Notes: generated from the letters alone by a model not told the origin. A DNA stretch of 53,187 bases from an uncultured Eubacteriales bacterium (GCA_900548285.1 URKE01000008.1:1-53187); one strand, 5' to 3'. Positions 16,139 through 25,399 are shown, numbered from the stretch's first letter. Program-made: numbers and translations.

Positions 16139-17146
16139 TTATTGAGCGGATTCCTTCGCGGTGGCGACGGCTTCCTTTATCTTTGCCTCGATTTCCGCGG
16201 CAACGGCGGGATTGTTTGCGAGATATTCCTTCGCTTTATCTCTGCCTTGAGCAATCTTTTCGCCGTTATAAGAGAACCAGGACCCGCTTTTTTCGAGAAT
16301 ACCCTTCTCTACGCCGAGATCGACGATACAACCCGTCTGCGAAATACCTTCGCCGTAAATTATATCGAACTCGGCGGTTTTGAACGGCGGAGCGAGTTTG
16401 TTTTTTACGATTTTCGCTTTCGTTCTGTTTCCGAACATACCGTCGCTGTCTTTAAGCGCGTCGGCTTTTCTAACGTCGATTCTGACGGAAGCGTAGAACT
16501 TCAAGGCCTTGCCGCCGGGCGTGACTTCGGGATTGCCGAACATAACGCCGACTTTTTCTCTTAACTGGTTAATGAAAATAACGCAGGTCTTGGACTTGTT
16601 GGTGATACCCGTGAGTTTGCGCAGAGCCTGCGACATAAGCCTTGCCTGCAAACCGACGTGGCTGTCGCCCATATCGCCTTCGATCTCCGCCTTGGGGGTT
16701 AAAGCCGCGACGGAGTCAACTACGACGACGTCCACCGCGCCGCTTCTTACGAGACTTTCGGTTATATCGAGAGCCTGTTCGCCTGTATCCGGTTGCGAAA
16801 CGTATAAATTATCGAGATCGACGCCGAGTTTTGCCGCGTAAACGGGATCGAGCGCGTGTTCCGCATCGATGAACGCGGCAACTCCGCCGCTCTTCTGTGT
16901 CTGCGCGATAACGTGAAGCGCGACCGTGGTTTTACCCGAGGATTCCGGTCCGAAAATCTCGATAATTCTTCCGCGGGGTACGCCGCCGATTCCCAGAGCA
17001 AGGTCGAGAGTAAGACAACCCGTGGGGATAACGTCTATCGTTTTATCCGCCGAACCCTGACCGAGTTTCATTATCGCTCCTTTTCCGTACTGTTTCTCGA
17101 TTTCTTTTAAAACGAGATCGAGAGCCTTTTGTTTTTCTTCCAACAT
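16139..17146 (-). CDS. recA: recombinase RecA
   Basis: A 335-residue RecA with Walker A GPESSGKTT at residues 66-74, the PEVTPGGKALKFYASVR segment, the L2-region motif FINQLREKVGVMFGN, and the usual C-terminal domain. It forms filaments on single-stranded DNA for strand exchange and for activation of the SOS repressor. It is the last gene of the ftsK-rimO-pgsA-cinA-recA run, with an AGGAG ribosome binding site. I saw no GAAC-N4-GTTC LexA box in the 37-base gap before it, so SOS control, if any, would act further upstream. Confidence 0.97.
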   Translation of the reverse strand: MLEEKQKALDLVLKEIEKQYGKGAIMKLGQGSADKTIDVIPTGCLTLDLALGIGGVPRGRIIEIFGPESSGKTTVALHVIAQTQKSGGVAAFIDAEHALDPVYAAKLGVDLDNLYVSQPDTGEQALDITESLVRSGAVDVVVVDSVAALTPKAEIEGDMGDSHVGLQARLMSQALRKLTGITNKSKTCVIFINQLREKVGVMFGNPEVTPGGKALKFYASVRIDVRKADALKDSDGMFGNRTKAKIVKNKLAPPFKTAEFDIIYGEGISQTGCIVDLGVEKGILEKSGSWFSYNGEKIAQGRDKAKEYLANNPAVAAEIEAKIKEAVATAKESAQ

Positions 17147-17183
17147 ATTTTCTCCTGTTGAGGGACTTTTACCCCCGTTAAAA

Positions 17184-17897
17184 TTAAATATTTTTTACGC
17201 CTTTAATTGCAAGAAACAAAGCCGTCTGCACACCTTTTTCGGTGATTTCTTCTCTGTTGCCGTCAAATTTGTACTTATAAACCGTTACGCCCTGAGCCGA
17301 GCCGACCGCTATATAACACAGCCCGACGGGAAAACCCGATTCGTCCGACTGAGGACCGGCAAGTCCCGTCGTTGCGATGACGAAATCGCTTTCCCTTTCT
17401 TTCAGAAGACCTTCCGCCATCTCACCGGCGACCTGCGACGAAACCGGTTTGTACGTTTTAAGCGACTCGCGCGAAACGCCGAGCCTTTTTGCTTTAGCCT
17501 CTTCGCTATACGCCACAATCCCCTCGTAAAACACTTTGCTCGCGCCCGGCACGGAAACTATTCTCGAAGCGAGGTTGCCGCCTGTAAACGATTCGGCAAC
17601 GGAAATTTTCAATTTCCCCATTTTGAGGATATCGACGAGTACGGTTTGCAAGGAAACTTCGTATTCGGCGTAAATATTCTCCGCAAAACGCCTCGTGAAC
17701 GAGCAAACGGCTTTCGCGAGCGACGCCTCGTCCGCGCAATCGAAAGATATCGTTTTGTCCAACAGATTCTTTTTGAAAGTTATTTCCGCGCCCGCCGAAA
17801 TCGATTTTATTGCGGTTATTTCTTCGCGAATTGCGGCGTCCGGAATTCCGAACGCTTTGAGAACAGCCTTCGAACGCGTTTTTTCCGGTTTATCCAT
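17184..17897 (-). CDS. cinA: CinA-type protein lacking the N-terminal domain (nicotinamide-nucleotide amidase domain)
   Basis: A 237-residue protein. Residues about 15-85 resemble the small middle domain of CinA (FGIPDAAIREEI, then a strand-rich part). From about 90 it is the C-terminal amidase domain: SVAESFTGGNLASRIVSVPGAS, VFYEGIVAYSEEAKAKRLGV, and ATTGLAGP. That domain deamidates nicotinamide mononucleotide in characterised members. Full CinA is about 410 residues with an N-terminal MoaB/MogA-like domain, which is absent here. The ATG at 17897 overlaps the pgsA stop as TGATG, so there is no room for a lost 5' part, and the shortening is genuine rather than a frameshift. The reading frame upstream of 17897 is only pgsA read in another frame. 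Confidence 0.85.
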   Translation of the reverse strand: MDKPEKTRSKAVLKAFGIPDAAIREEITAIKSISAGAEITFKKNLLDKTISFDCADEASLAKAVCSFTRRFAENIYAEYEVSLQTVLVDILKMGKLKISVAESFTGGNLASRIVSVPGASKVFYEGIVAYSEEAKAKRLGVSRESLKTYKPVSSQVAGEMAEGLLKERESDFVIATTGLAGPQSDESGFPVGLCYIAVGSAQGVTVYKYKFDGNREEITEKGVQTALFLAIKGVKNI

Positions 17898-18496
17898 CAA
17901 CCTTTGAAAACCTCTTTGTTTTTGATCAGATACGAGATCCCGGAATAAACGGTGAGCAACACCGAGATTCCGAAGCACGCAAGACCTATATAATCGAAAA
18001 TAATTCCCACCGACGGAGCGAAATTAAGCAAATCGCCCGTGAGAAGCAGAATTATTATCGTCACGTCCGTAAAAAAAGTTTTAACCTTTCCCGTCATTTC
18101 CGCGGCAAGAACAACACCTTTTTTCGCCGCCATCATTCTGAGCGACGAAACGACCATTTCGCGAGCCATAATTATCGATACGCCGATTCCGCCGTAAATC
18201 ATGCCGATTGTACCTATCTGAGCGAACACGTTGGTTTCGTAAGGATCGGATATCAGAACGATAAGCCCCGACAAAACGAGAACCTTATCCGCAATCGGAT
18301 CGAGAAACTTCCCGAGATCGGTTATCATATTGTACTTTCTTGCAATGTAACCGTCGAAAAAATCGGTAATCGACGCGATGACGAATATCCCGAGAGCAAC
18401 AAAATAATGTCCCATGAAAAATCCGAGATAAAACGCCGCGATAAAAAACGGTATCAGAATCAATCTCGCGAGAGTGAGTTTGTTTGGCAGATTCAT
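17897..18496 (-). CDS. pgsA: CDP-diacylglycerol-glycerol-3-phosphate 3-phosphatidyltransferase
   Basis: A 199-residue integral membrane enzyme of the CDP-alcohol phosphotransferase family. The catalytic signature D-x2-DG-x2-AR-x8-G-x3-D-x3-D is present as DFFDGYIAR followed by GKFLDPIAD. The N-terminus MNLPNKLTLARLILIPFF is typical. It makes phosphatidylglycerol phosphate, the first committed step to phosphatidylglycerol and cardiolipin. It follows the rimO stop by 1 base and overlaps cinA by 1 base, within the conserved pgsA-cinA-recA order. Confidence 0.95.
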   Translation of the reverse strand: MNLPNKLTLARLILIPFFIAAFYLGFFMGHYFVALGIFVIASITDFFDGYIARKYNMITDLGKFLDPIADKVLVLSGLIVLISDPYETNVFAQIGTIGMIYGGIGVSIIMAREMVVSSLRMMAAKKGVVLAAEMTGKVKTFFTDVTIIILLLTGDLLNFAPSVGIIFDYIGLACFGISVLLTVYSGISYLIKNKEVFKG

Positions 18497-18497
18497 T

Positions 18498-19835
18498 TTA
18501 CACCTCCGTTGCCGCGCCGTAAAGATCGTAAGCGTCCGCTTTCGTTATCTTCACGTTATAATATTCGCCCTGTTTTATTTCTCCGTTGTATGTAAAGTAC
18601 GTTTTCCCGTCGATTTCGGGCGCGGAAAAATACGCTCTTCCGTAAAAGGACTGTTTATCGTAATCCACGCCGTCGCAGATGACTTTGATTTGCTTGCCGA
18701 CAAGGCTTTTGTTTCTTTCTTCCGAAACTTTTTTCTGAGCGGCGTAAAGTTTTTTGACGCGGCTTTGTTTCACTTTTTCGTCGATCTGGTCGGACAGGCG
18801 ATAAGCCGGCGTTCCCTCTTCCCTCGAATAAGCGAAAAATCCCGCGTTCGTGAGTTTCGCTTCTTTTATGAATTCAAGCAGATTTTCAAACTGTTCTTCC
18901 GTTTCGCCGGGGAAACCCGCGATGAACGTGGAACGAATCGCTATGTCCGGGATTTCTTTTCTTAACTTCGCAATCAGTTTAAGATAACCCTCCCCTGTAC
19001 CTTTTCTGTTCATTCTTTTCAGAACTACGGGATCGGCGTGCTGAAGGGGGATATCGAGATATTTGATTATTTTATTGTTGTTCTTTATCTCGGCGATGAG
19101 TTCGTCAGTCAACTTATCGGGATAACAATACAAAATTCTTATCGAACCGATATTGTCGAGCGCGGAAAGTTTCCTAAGAAGTTCCGCGAACTTATTTTCG
19201 CCGTAAATATCTTCGCCATACCGCGTGACGTCCTGAGCGACGAGAATAAGTTCTTTCACGTCGCCGAGGCTCTGCGCTTCCGCAACAAGGTCCTCTTCTT
19301 TTTCCGAGCGATATTTACCTCTTATCGAAGGGATAAGACAATAAGTACAATGGTTATCGCACCCGTCGGCGATTTTAAGGTAAGCGTAATGAAGCGGCGT
19401 TGTGACAACTCTTTTCTTCTCTTTGAATTCTTTGGCTTTGCCGACGAAATTCACGCGCTTGCCCTTGTAAGCAAGTTCGATCGCTTCCGGGAGGTATTCG
19501 TAATCTCCCGTGCCTAAAAACACGTCCACTTCCTTAAACTCGTCAAACATATCTGCCACAAACTTCTGCGGCATACATCCCGTAAGCACGATTTTTTCGA
19601 GTTTGCCCGTTTTTCGGAGTTCGTTCACATCGAAAACCGTTTCGATAGCCTCTTTTCTCGAACTCTCGAGGAAAGCGCACGAATTGACGATTATTATCTG
19701 CGCTTCTTCCTGATCCTGCGTGATTTTATCCGAACCGAGAACGGCAAGCATTTTTTCGGTATCCACTCTGTTTTTGTCGCAACCGAGCGAGATCACCCCG
19801 ATTGTTTTTTCTTTGATTAATTTATCAGACGTCAT
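18498..19835 (-). CDS. rimO: ribosomal protein S12 methylthiotransferase
   Basis: A radical-SAM enzyme of about 445 residues that methylthiolates an aspartate of ribosomal protein S12. The N-terminal UPF0004 domain supplies three cluster cysteines (SLGCDKN, VNSCAF, TGCMPQ). The radical-SAM triad is C159, C163 and C166 in GCDNHCTYC, followed by IPSIRGKYRSE, a RimO-like sequence. A C-terminal TRAM domain (residues about 375-445) binds RNA or protein. The gene overlaps the end of ftsK by 11 bases if the ATG at 19835 is used. An ATG at 19853 would add six residues, and neither ribosome binding site is decisive. MiaB is the alternative family, but the SLGCDKN and IPSIRGKYRS signatures favour RimO. 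Confidence 0.92.
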   Translation of the reverse strand: MTSDKLIKEKTIGVISLGCDKNRVDTEKMLAVLGSDKITQDQEEAQIIIVNSCAFLESSRKEAIETVFDVNELRKTGKLEKIVLTGCMPQKFVADMFDEFKEVDVFLGTGDYEYLPEAIELAYKGKRVNFVGKAKEFKEKKRVVTTPLHYAYLKIADGCDNHCTYCLIPSIRGKYRSEKEEDLVAEAQSLGDVKELILVAQDVTRYGEDIYGENKFAELLRKLSALDNIGSIRILYCYPDKLTDELIAEIKNNNKIIKYLDIPLQHADPVVLKRMNRKGTGEGYLKLIAKLRKEIPDIAIRSTFIAGFPGETEEQFENLLEFIKEAKLTNAGFFAYSREEGTPAYRLSDQIDEKVKQSRVKKLYAAQKKVSEERNKSLVGKQIKVICDGVDYDKQSFYGRAYFSAPEIDGKTYFTYNGEIKQGEYYNVKITKADAYDLYGAATEV

Positions 19836-22704
19836 AATCTCCGTATAATTCATTGAACTCTTCAGGCGAAAGCGTAACTTGTTTCTGCTTTCCTCCCTGA
19901 CTGTTCAGAACGTATCCTTTTGCAACCATCCAGTCGTAAATTTTCGCCGCTTTCGGGAAGCCGCACGATTTAAGCCTTCTTTGTATGAGCGAAATCGATA
20001 TCGTTCCCGTTTCGACGGCAATTTTCAACGCCTCGATATAATAATCGGGAACTTTCTCGTCGCCGCCCGTAACGCTTTCGATCTGCGGGTTCGCTTCGTT
20101 ATCGATCTCTTTCATTGCCGCCTCGTTGAAATAACATTCATTGTTGTCTCTGATATAATTGACGACGGCTTTGATTTCGTCCATATCGATATACGCACCC
20201 TGCGCTCTTTCCATGTTGGCCATGTAACTCATTCTGTAAAGCAGATCGCCGTTGCCGAGCAATTTTTCCGCGCCGCCTTCGCCGATAATCGTTGCGGAGT
20301 CTGTCGCGTTGGACATTTTGAACGCCATTCTCGAAATGAAGTTCGTTTTTATCGAACCTTCGATGATATTGACCGACGGACGCTGCGTTGCGAGAATAAG
20401 ATACATTCCCGCCGCCCTTGCTTTTTGCGCAAGTCTTCCGATCTTTTCTTCTATAGTCTTTTTATCCGTTGACATAAGGTCGGCGAATTCATCGATTATA
20501 ATGACGATCTTCGGCAGTTTACGCGTTTTTCTCGGGTCGATAAGGTCGTTGTATTCGTCTATGTTGTGAACGACGAGTTCCGCCATTTTCGCGTATCTCG
20601 CTTCCATCTCCTTAACCGCCCAGTTAAGCATCGCCACGGCTGTTTTCGCGTCGGTGATGATATCTCCGAACAAAAGATGCGGTATACCCTCGAACACTTT
20701 GAACTCGACGAGTTTCGGATCGACGATTATAAGCCGCAAATCCGCAGGGCTGTATTTATAGAACCAACTGATAAGAAGCGAGTTAAGCCCTACGCTCTTA
20801 CCCGTTCCGCTCGCGCCCGCAATAAGCATATGAAGCGTTTTCGTAAGGTCGGCGACAACGGGGTTACCGACGATATCCTTACCTATCGCGAACGTAAGCG
20901 CGGTTTTCTTCGTTTTCTGGAAAACGTCGCTTTCGATTACCTCTTTAAGCCCTACTATCGACCTCTGCTCGTTCGCGACTTCCACGCCTATAAGCGACGC
21001 GCCCGGAATGGGAGTGATACGAATGTCGTTTTTCGTTTCCAAACGAAGTTTAAGGTCGTCCGCATACTTTAAAACGGTTTTTATGGACACGTTGTCGGGA
21101 ATGGAAATATCGAATCTCGTTACGGTAGGTCCGTGAACGATATTCGCAAGGCTCACCTCAACGCCGCCGAGAACCTTGAGCGTGTTTATTATCTTGGTCG
21201 CCTTATCGCGTTTGAAGAACTCGACGTCGGCGTAATTTTCCTGCGAAGAATAAGATTTAAGCAAATCGAGCGGCGGGGCGTTATACTTGAAGTTGAACGG
21301 CATCTCGTCGAACGGATTGTGTTCTTTTTCTTCCCCGCTTGTTTTTCCGGCGTTGCCGCTCTTCTTTTCCGATGTCGTATCCGCGCGGCGAACCTCTTCC
21401 GTTTTTTCGGGTTTTATGGAGTCGGTTTTCCTCGGCGCGACTTCTTCGCGTCTGCCGTAGTCCTCGAAGTCGGAATAATCGTTCTTTATCTCGTCGTCGA
21501 ACGGAACGTCGAAGTCGATTTCTTTCGCGTCGGACAACACGTCGTCGCTGACCTCGCTGTTTAATTCTTCCATTTCGGTTTCGATATCGCCGTTTTTATA
21601 ATCCGAAGTCTTTTTCGCGGCGTGTTTGGAAACGGCGGCTTTGAAAGAATTCGGCATGTAGATATCTCCGCTTATGCCCGAATCGTCCACGCCGTCCACG
21701 GCGGTGAAAGAAGATTTGCGTTTGTCATAAGGCTGGGACGTCTTCTCTTTATCGGGATATGCGTCCGAATCGACGTTGCGCCCCGATTTTACGTATCTGA
21801 GTTTGCTTTCAAAGTCCTTGTTGTATTCGTCGCTGTATAACTGCGATTTATCCCCTCTCTGCGAAGTCTTTCCCGACGAAACGTTTCCGCGATAAGAAAC
21901 GTTTTCATATCCGTCCGAAGTCATGTCGTCGCGTTTCATCTCGAAATCGGAATTGCCGACGACGAGGGTTTTCTTCTTGCCCGAAGCAAGACCGTAAACC
22001 TTTTCCTTGCGCGCGGGTTCGTCGTAACTCTGCCTGCCGCGCCGATAATCCCGTTCGACGGTTTTAAACTCGTCGTCATCTTCGCGGGAGACGTCGTCAT
22101 AAGCGGACTTTTCTTTCGTTCCCGAACGTTTCACGGGTTTTTCCGTTACCTCTTCATCTTCTTTGTCGTTACCGCGCGAAGCGACGGTCGGGGCAAATCT
22201 GAACACCGCAAACGCGCAAAGCACAACGACAAGCGACCAGACGACGAACGTCCCGGCAGCGGTTAAGCCCTGCACGAGGAGATGATCGAGCGAAGCGAAA
22301 AGCGCGCCGCCGGCAGTGGAAGTGGAATAACCTCCGCTCCCCGCTCCGAAAGCGTCTTTAACGTAATCGTAAAGACTTTGCCCGTTTTGCACCGGGGAAA
22401 GCGCGAGATGAACTATCGCAAAGCCCCCGAACATACACATAAAGAGAAAAAACGACAGCAACGCGCCGCGTTTCGAGGGTTTAAGTTTGCCGATAAGCAA
22501 AATAAGCCCGACGAAAAACAAAACGATAAGCAACGGGAAAGAAAAATATCCCATTGCTCCGAGAAGAAACGCCTGCAATATTCCGCCGACGGGATAAAAA
22601 ACATTATTTCCCGTAACAAGCGAGAAAAATAAAAAAACCGTTACGAGTATCAGAGCCATTCCCCAAAGTTCTTTATTGACAAAAGAATCGTTTTTACGCG
22701 CCAA
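19825..22704 (-). CDS. ftsK: FtsK/SpoIIIE-type DNA translocase
   Basis: A protein of about 959 residues that pumps DNA through the division or sporulation septum. The N-terminus has about four to five membrane segments (to about residue 165), then a long hydrophilic Asp/Lys/Arg/Ser-rich linker to about 500. The translocase motor has alpha/beta parts with Walker A GASGTGKSVGLN near 625 and Walker B VIIIDEFADLM. A C-terminal winged-helix gamma domain (ISISLIQRRLKSCGFPKAAKIYDWM) recognises orienting DNA sequences. The start is set at TTG (22704-22702), because AAAGAGGTGAT (22719-22709) is a near-perfect ribosome binding site 6 bases before it. A GTG start at 22713 would lie inside that site. Confidence 0.94.
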   Translation of the reverse strand: MARKNDSFVNKELWGMALILVTVFLFFSLVTGNNVFYPVGGILQAFLLGAMGYFSFPLLIVLFFVGLILLIGKLKPSKRGALLSFFLFMCMFGGFAIVHLALSPVQNGQSLYDYVKDAFGAGSGGYSTSTAGGALFASLDHLLVQGLTAAGTFVVWSLVVVLCAFAVFRFAPTVASRGNDKEDEEVTEKPVKRSGTKEKSAYDDVSREDDDEFKTVERDYRRGRQSYDEPARKEKVYGLASGKKKTLVVGNSDFEMKRDDMTSDGYENVSYRGNVSSGKTSQRGDKSQLYSDEYNKDFESKLRYVKSGRNVDSDAYPDKEKTSQPYDKRKSSFTAVDGVDDSGISGDIYMPNSFKAAVSKHAAKKTSDYKNGDIETEMEELNSEVSDDVLSDAKEIDFDVPFDDEIKNDYSDFEDYGRREEVAPRKTDSIKPEKTEEVRRADTTSEKKSGNAGKTSGEEKEHNPFDEMPFNFKYNAPPLDLLKSYSSQENYADVEFFKRDKATKIINTLKVLGGVEVSLANIVHGPTVTRFDISIPDNVSIKTVLKYADDLKLRLETKNDIRITPIPGASLIGVEVANEQRSIVGLKEVIESDVFQKTKKTALTFAIGKDIVGNPVVADLTKTLHMLIAGASGTGKSVGLNSLLISWFYKYSPADLRLIIVDPKLVEFKVFEGIPHLLFGDIITDAKTAVAMLNWAVKEMEARYAKMAELVVHNIDEYNDLIDPRKTRKLPKIVIIIDEFADLMSTDKKTIEEKIGRLAQKARAAGMYLILATQRPSVNIIEGSIKTNFISRMAFKMSNATDSATIIGEGGAEKLLGNGDLLYRMSYMANMERAQGAYIDMDEIKAVVNYIRDNNECYFNEAAMKEIDNEANPQIESVTGGDEKVPDYYIEALKIAVETGTISISLIQRRLKSCGFPKAAKIYDWMVAKGYVLNSQGGKQKQVTLSPEEFNELYGDYDV

Positions 22705-22735
22705 CGGTATCACCTCTTTATTTTAGTATATTTAA

Positions 22736-22765
22736 ATTATAACACACAATCTTCTTTTTTTACAA
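22736..22765 (-). promoter_or_regulatory. extended -10 promoter of ftsK
   Basis: Minus-strand TTGTAA (22765-22760), an 18-base spacer ending in TGT, and TATAAT (22741-22736). Expected start near 22729 gives a leader of about 25 bases carrying the ftsK ribosome binding site. Confidence 0.75.
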
Positions 22766-22818
22766 GCGTATAAAGTGATTGTACGGTAAAAAATTTTAAC
22801 TGCGCCCAAAAAGCAAAA

Positions 22819-22847
22819 AAAGGCGAACGGATCAACCGTACGCCTTT
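22819..22847 (-). terminator. intrinsic terminator of acpP
   Basis: AAAGGCG-ACGG and its complement form a 12-base-pair stem with one internal mismatch around ATCAA. Minus-strand RNA continues into UUUUUUGCUUUUUGG. Confidence 0.85.
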
Positions 22848-22887
22848 ATGCTTTTATTCAGTCAGCCGGATATACAACTCCGGTATA

Positions 22888-23115
22888 TCAATGATTATCG
22901 ATAAGGTCGACTATATCTCCGACTGTTTTGAAACGATCGGCGTCGTCCTCCGTTACGGTAACGCCGCACTCATCCTCGAGAGCCATAAGAAGTTGCACGA
23001 CGTCGATCGAATCTGCGCCGAGATCGTTAACGATGTCGCTCTCTCTGCTTATGGACGATGCGGGAATACCGAGTTGTTCGCCGATTATAGAAACCACTTT
23101 AGAATACGTATCCAT
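22888..23115 (-). CDS. acpP: acyl carrier protein
   Basis: A 75-residue acidic protein, the normal ACP length. The phosphopantetheine attachment serine is in LGADSIDVVQLLM near residue 36; most ACPs have DSLD, so DSID is a conservative change. It carries growing acyl chains in fatty acid synthesis. It is transcribed alone between its own promoter and terminator, rather than inside a fab cluster as in many relatives. CGGAGGAAAA gives a strong ribosome binding site, and the 5' leader contains a small ACGGC...GCCGT hairpin at 23132-23150. Confidence 0.95.
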   Translation of the reverse strand: MDTYSKVVSIIGEQLGIPASSISRESDIVNDLGADSIDVVQLLMALEDECGVTVTEDDADRFKTVGDIVDLIDNH

Positions 23116-23157
23116 TTTTCCTCCGAATGTGACACGGCATTTATAGCCGTCTTGATT

Positions 23158-23186
23158 ATTCTATCACATCGAAAAGCCTTTGTCAA
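23158..23186 (-). promoter_or_regulatory. extended -10 promoter of acpP
   Basis: Minus-strand TTGACA (23186-23181), a 17-base spacer ending TGA, and TAGAAT (23163-23158). The expected start is near 23151, giving a leader of about 36 bases. Confidence 0.85.
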
Positions 23187-23187
23187 G

Positions 23188-23222
23188 TTTTTGTAAAGAA
23201 ATCCGGCTTTTGCAAAGAAATC
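23188..23222. repeat. tandem direct repeat upstream of the acpP promoter
   Basis: TTTTTGTAAAGAAATC (23188-23203) and CTTTTGCAAAGAAATC (23207-23222) are imperfect copies with a 19-base period, just upstream of the acpP -35 box. In addition AAAAGCC (23172-23178) and GGCTTTT (23205-23211) form an inverted repeat around the -35. Both are possible operator elements. This stretch is also the gap between tex and acpP. Confidence 0.5.
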
Positions 23223-23228
23223 AGACAA

Positions 23229-25397
23229 TCAGGAGTTTTTTCGCGGTTTTTTCATTGTAAGACCGATTCTGTTTTTCTTAACGTCAACCGAAAGAACCCT
23301 TACTTTAACGACCTGCCCGACTTTGAGAACGTCGGACGGGTGTTTGACGTAATTGTCGGATATTTCCGAAATATGAACAAGTCCGTCCTGATGGACGCCG
23401 ATGTCGATAAACGCGCCGAAGTCGATAACGTTTCTCACCGTTCCGGTAAGTTCCATACCGACAACGAGGTCGTTTATATCCATAACGTCGGAACGAAGTT
23501 CCTGTTTGGGAAGCGAATCTCTCACGTCTCTGCCCGGTTTAAGAAGTTCGACGACGATATCGTTCATCGTAGGAACACCCATTCCGCATTCTTCGGCGGC
23601 TTTCGCTTCGCCGTATTTCTTTATCTGCCCGGGAAGGTCCGAAAGTTTTCTTTCCTCAACGTCTTTATCGGTGTAACCGAACAACGCCAGAAGTTTTTCG
23701 GTAGCCTCGTAAGATTCGGGGTGAACGGCAGTGTTATCGAGAATATTCTTACCGTCTCTTATTCTCAGAAAGCCCGCGCACTGCTCATACGCCTTGGCGC
23801 CGAGTTTTGCAACTTTGAGAAGTTGCTTTCTCGTCGTGAATTTTCCGTTTTCTTCGCGGTAAGTTATTATGTTGTTCGCGATTCCGGAGTTAAGCCCGGA
23901 AACCCTCGAAAGGAGCGACGGACTTGCTGTGTTAAGGTCCACGCCGACGCTGTTTACGCAATCTTCAAGAACGCCGTCGAGAACTTCGTCGAGCCGAGCC
24001 GGCGGCATATCGTGCTGATACTGCCCCACGCCTATCGCCTTCGGATCGATTTTTATAAGTTCCGCCAACGGGTCCTGCAATCTTCTCGCAATGGAAATCG
24101 CCGAACGCAAGGTGAGGTCGTATTGCGGGAATTCCTTAGCGGCAAGCGGCGAACCGGAATACACCGACGCGCCCGCTTCGTTCACGACGACGTAGCCGAC
24201 CTTTCCGCCGTAATCTTTAAGCATATCTGCGACGAATATTTCGGATTCCTTGGACGCCGTACCGTTTCCGATAGAGATAACGTCAACCGAATATTTGTCG
24301 ATGAGTTTTTCGAGCGCGGCTTTCGCCTCCGCGGTTTTGCTCTGCGGCGGCGTAGGATAAACGACTGTGGTGTCAAGAACTTTACCCGTTCCGTCGACGA
24401 CCGCTATCTTGCACCCCGTTCTGTATGCCGGATCGAAGCCCATAGTAACTTTATCCTTAACGGGCGGTTGCATAAGAAGCGGACGAAGATTCACGTCGAA
24501 CATTTTTATGGCTTGCTCCTGCGCGTTCTCCGTCAGGTAGTTTCTGATTTCTCTTTCTATCGACGGCTGAATAAGACGTTTATATGCGTCTGCAACGGCG
24601 GCTTTCACACACGGCGTGGTAACGCTGCCCTCTTTGACTATGCCGACCTCACAAACCCGGACGGCAAACTCCTCGTCGATTGCGACTTTGACTTTAAGGT
24701 ATCCCTCTTCTTCGCCGCGGTTGAGCGCGAGAACCCTGTGAGATTTGATTTCGGAAACGGGTTCGGAATAATCGGCGTACATTTCGTAAGTTTTCGCGCC
24801 GTCCTCTTCCGCTTTTTGTATTTTCGAGGAAATCTCGCCGTTTTTAAGATAAATCTTACGCAGTTTCTTTCTGAGTTCCGCCTCGTCGGAAATTCTTTCG
24901 GCAATAATGTCTTCAGCGCCGGCGATCGCCTCTTTGACGCTTGCGACGCCGAGTTCTTCGTTCACGAACGGTTTTGCAAGATCCTCGACCGTTCCCTCCG
25001 TCACGTTCTGAGCGTAAATGATATCGGCAAGCGGTTCAAGCCCTTTCGCGATAGCGACCGTCGCTCTCGTTTTTCTCTTCTGTTTATACGGTCTGTAAAT
25101 ATCTTCAACCTCGGCGAGTGTTTCCGCTGCCGTAAGCGACGCGGCAATCTCGTCGGTCATTTTTCCCTGTTCCGTTATCGATTTGGAAACCTCTTCTTTT
25201 CTCTTCTCGATATTGCGAAGATAAGTAAGCCTGTCGGAAAGTTCTCTCAGTACCTGATCGTCGATATGTCCCGTCATCTCTTTTCTGTAACGGGCGATGA
25301 AAGGTATCGTGTTCCCCTCGTCGAGAAGTTCAACGATATTCTTTACGTGGTCCTCCCTGAGTTTGAATTCCTGCGTAATCTGATTTAAGATATCCAT
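23229..25397 (-). CDS. tex: Tex/YhgF family RNA-binding transcription accessory protein
   Basis: A 722-residue protein with the full Tex layout. It has an N-terminal helical domain (ITQEFKLREDHVKNIVELLDEGNTIPFIARYRKEMTG), a YqgF/RNase H-like domain (MGFDPAYRTGCKIAVVDGTG near 320), and helix-hairpin-helix motifs (VGQYQHDM then VNTASPSLL-like DLNTASPSLLSRVSGL). The C-terminal S1 RNA-binding domain runs from about residue 645 (GTVRNVIDFGAFIDIG). The family binds nucleic acid and is linked to transcription or RNA turnover. It starts 2 bases after the alkD-like stop, so it belongs to that operon. Confidence 0.95.
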   Translation of the reverse strand: MDILNQITQEFKLREDHVKNIVELLDEGNTIPFIARYRKEMTGHIDDQVLRELSDRLTYLRNIEKRKEEVSKSITEQGKMTDEIAASLTAAETLAEVEDIYRPYKQKRKTRATVAIAKGLEPLADIIYAQNVTEGTVEDLAKPFVNEELGVASVKEAIAGAEDIIAERISDEAELRKKLRKIYLKNGEISSKIQKAEEDGAKTYEMYADYSEPVSEIKSHRVLALNRGEEEGYLKVKVAIDEEFAVRVCEVGIVKEGSVTTPCVKAAVADAYKRLIQPSIEREIRNYLTENAQEQAIKMFDVNLRPLLMQPPVKDKVTMGFDPAYRTGCKIAVVDGTGKVLDTTVVYPTPPQSKTAEAKAALEKLIDKYSVDVISIGNGTASKESEIFVADMLKDYGGKVGYVVVNEAGASVYSGSPLAAKEFPQYDLTLRSAISIARRLQDPLAELIKIDPKAIGVGQYQHDMPPARLDEVLDGVLEDCVNSVGVDLNTASPSLLSRVSGLNSGIANNIITYREENGKFTTRKQLLKVAKLGAKAYEQCAGFLRIRDGKNILDNTAVHPESYEATEKLLALFGYTDKDVEERKLSDLPGQIKKYGEAKAAEECGMGVPTMNDIVVELLKPGRDVRDSLPKQELRSDVMDINDLVVGMELTGTVRNVIDFGAFIDIGVHQDGLVHISEISDNYVKHPSDVLKVGQVVKVRVLSVDVKKNRIGLTMKKPRKNS

Positions 25398-25399
25398 TG

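Noticed and set aside
23340..25388. A 682-codon open frame on the plus strand, antisense to tex
   Set aside because: The minus-strand protein is a full-length Tex with all domains. The antisense frame has no recognisable motif and arises from scarce TTA, CTA and TCA codons in tex.
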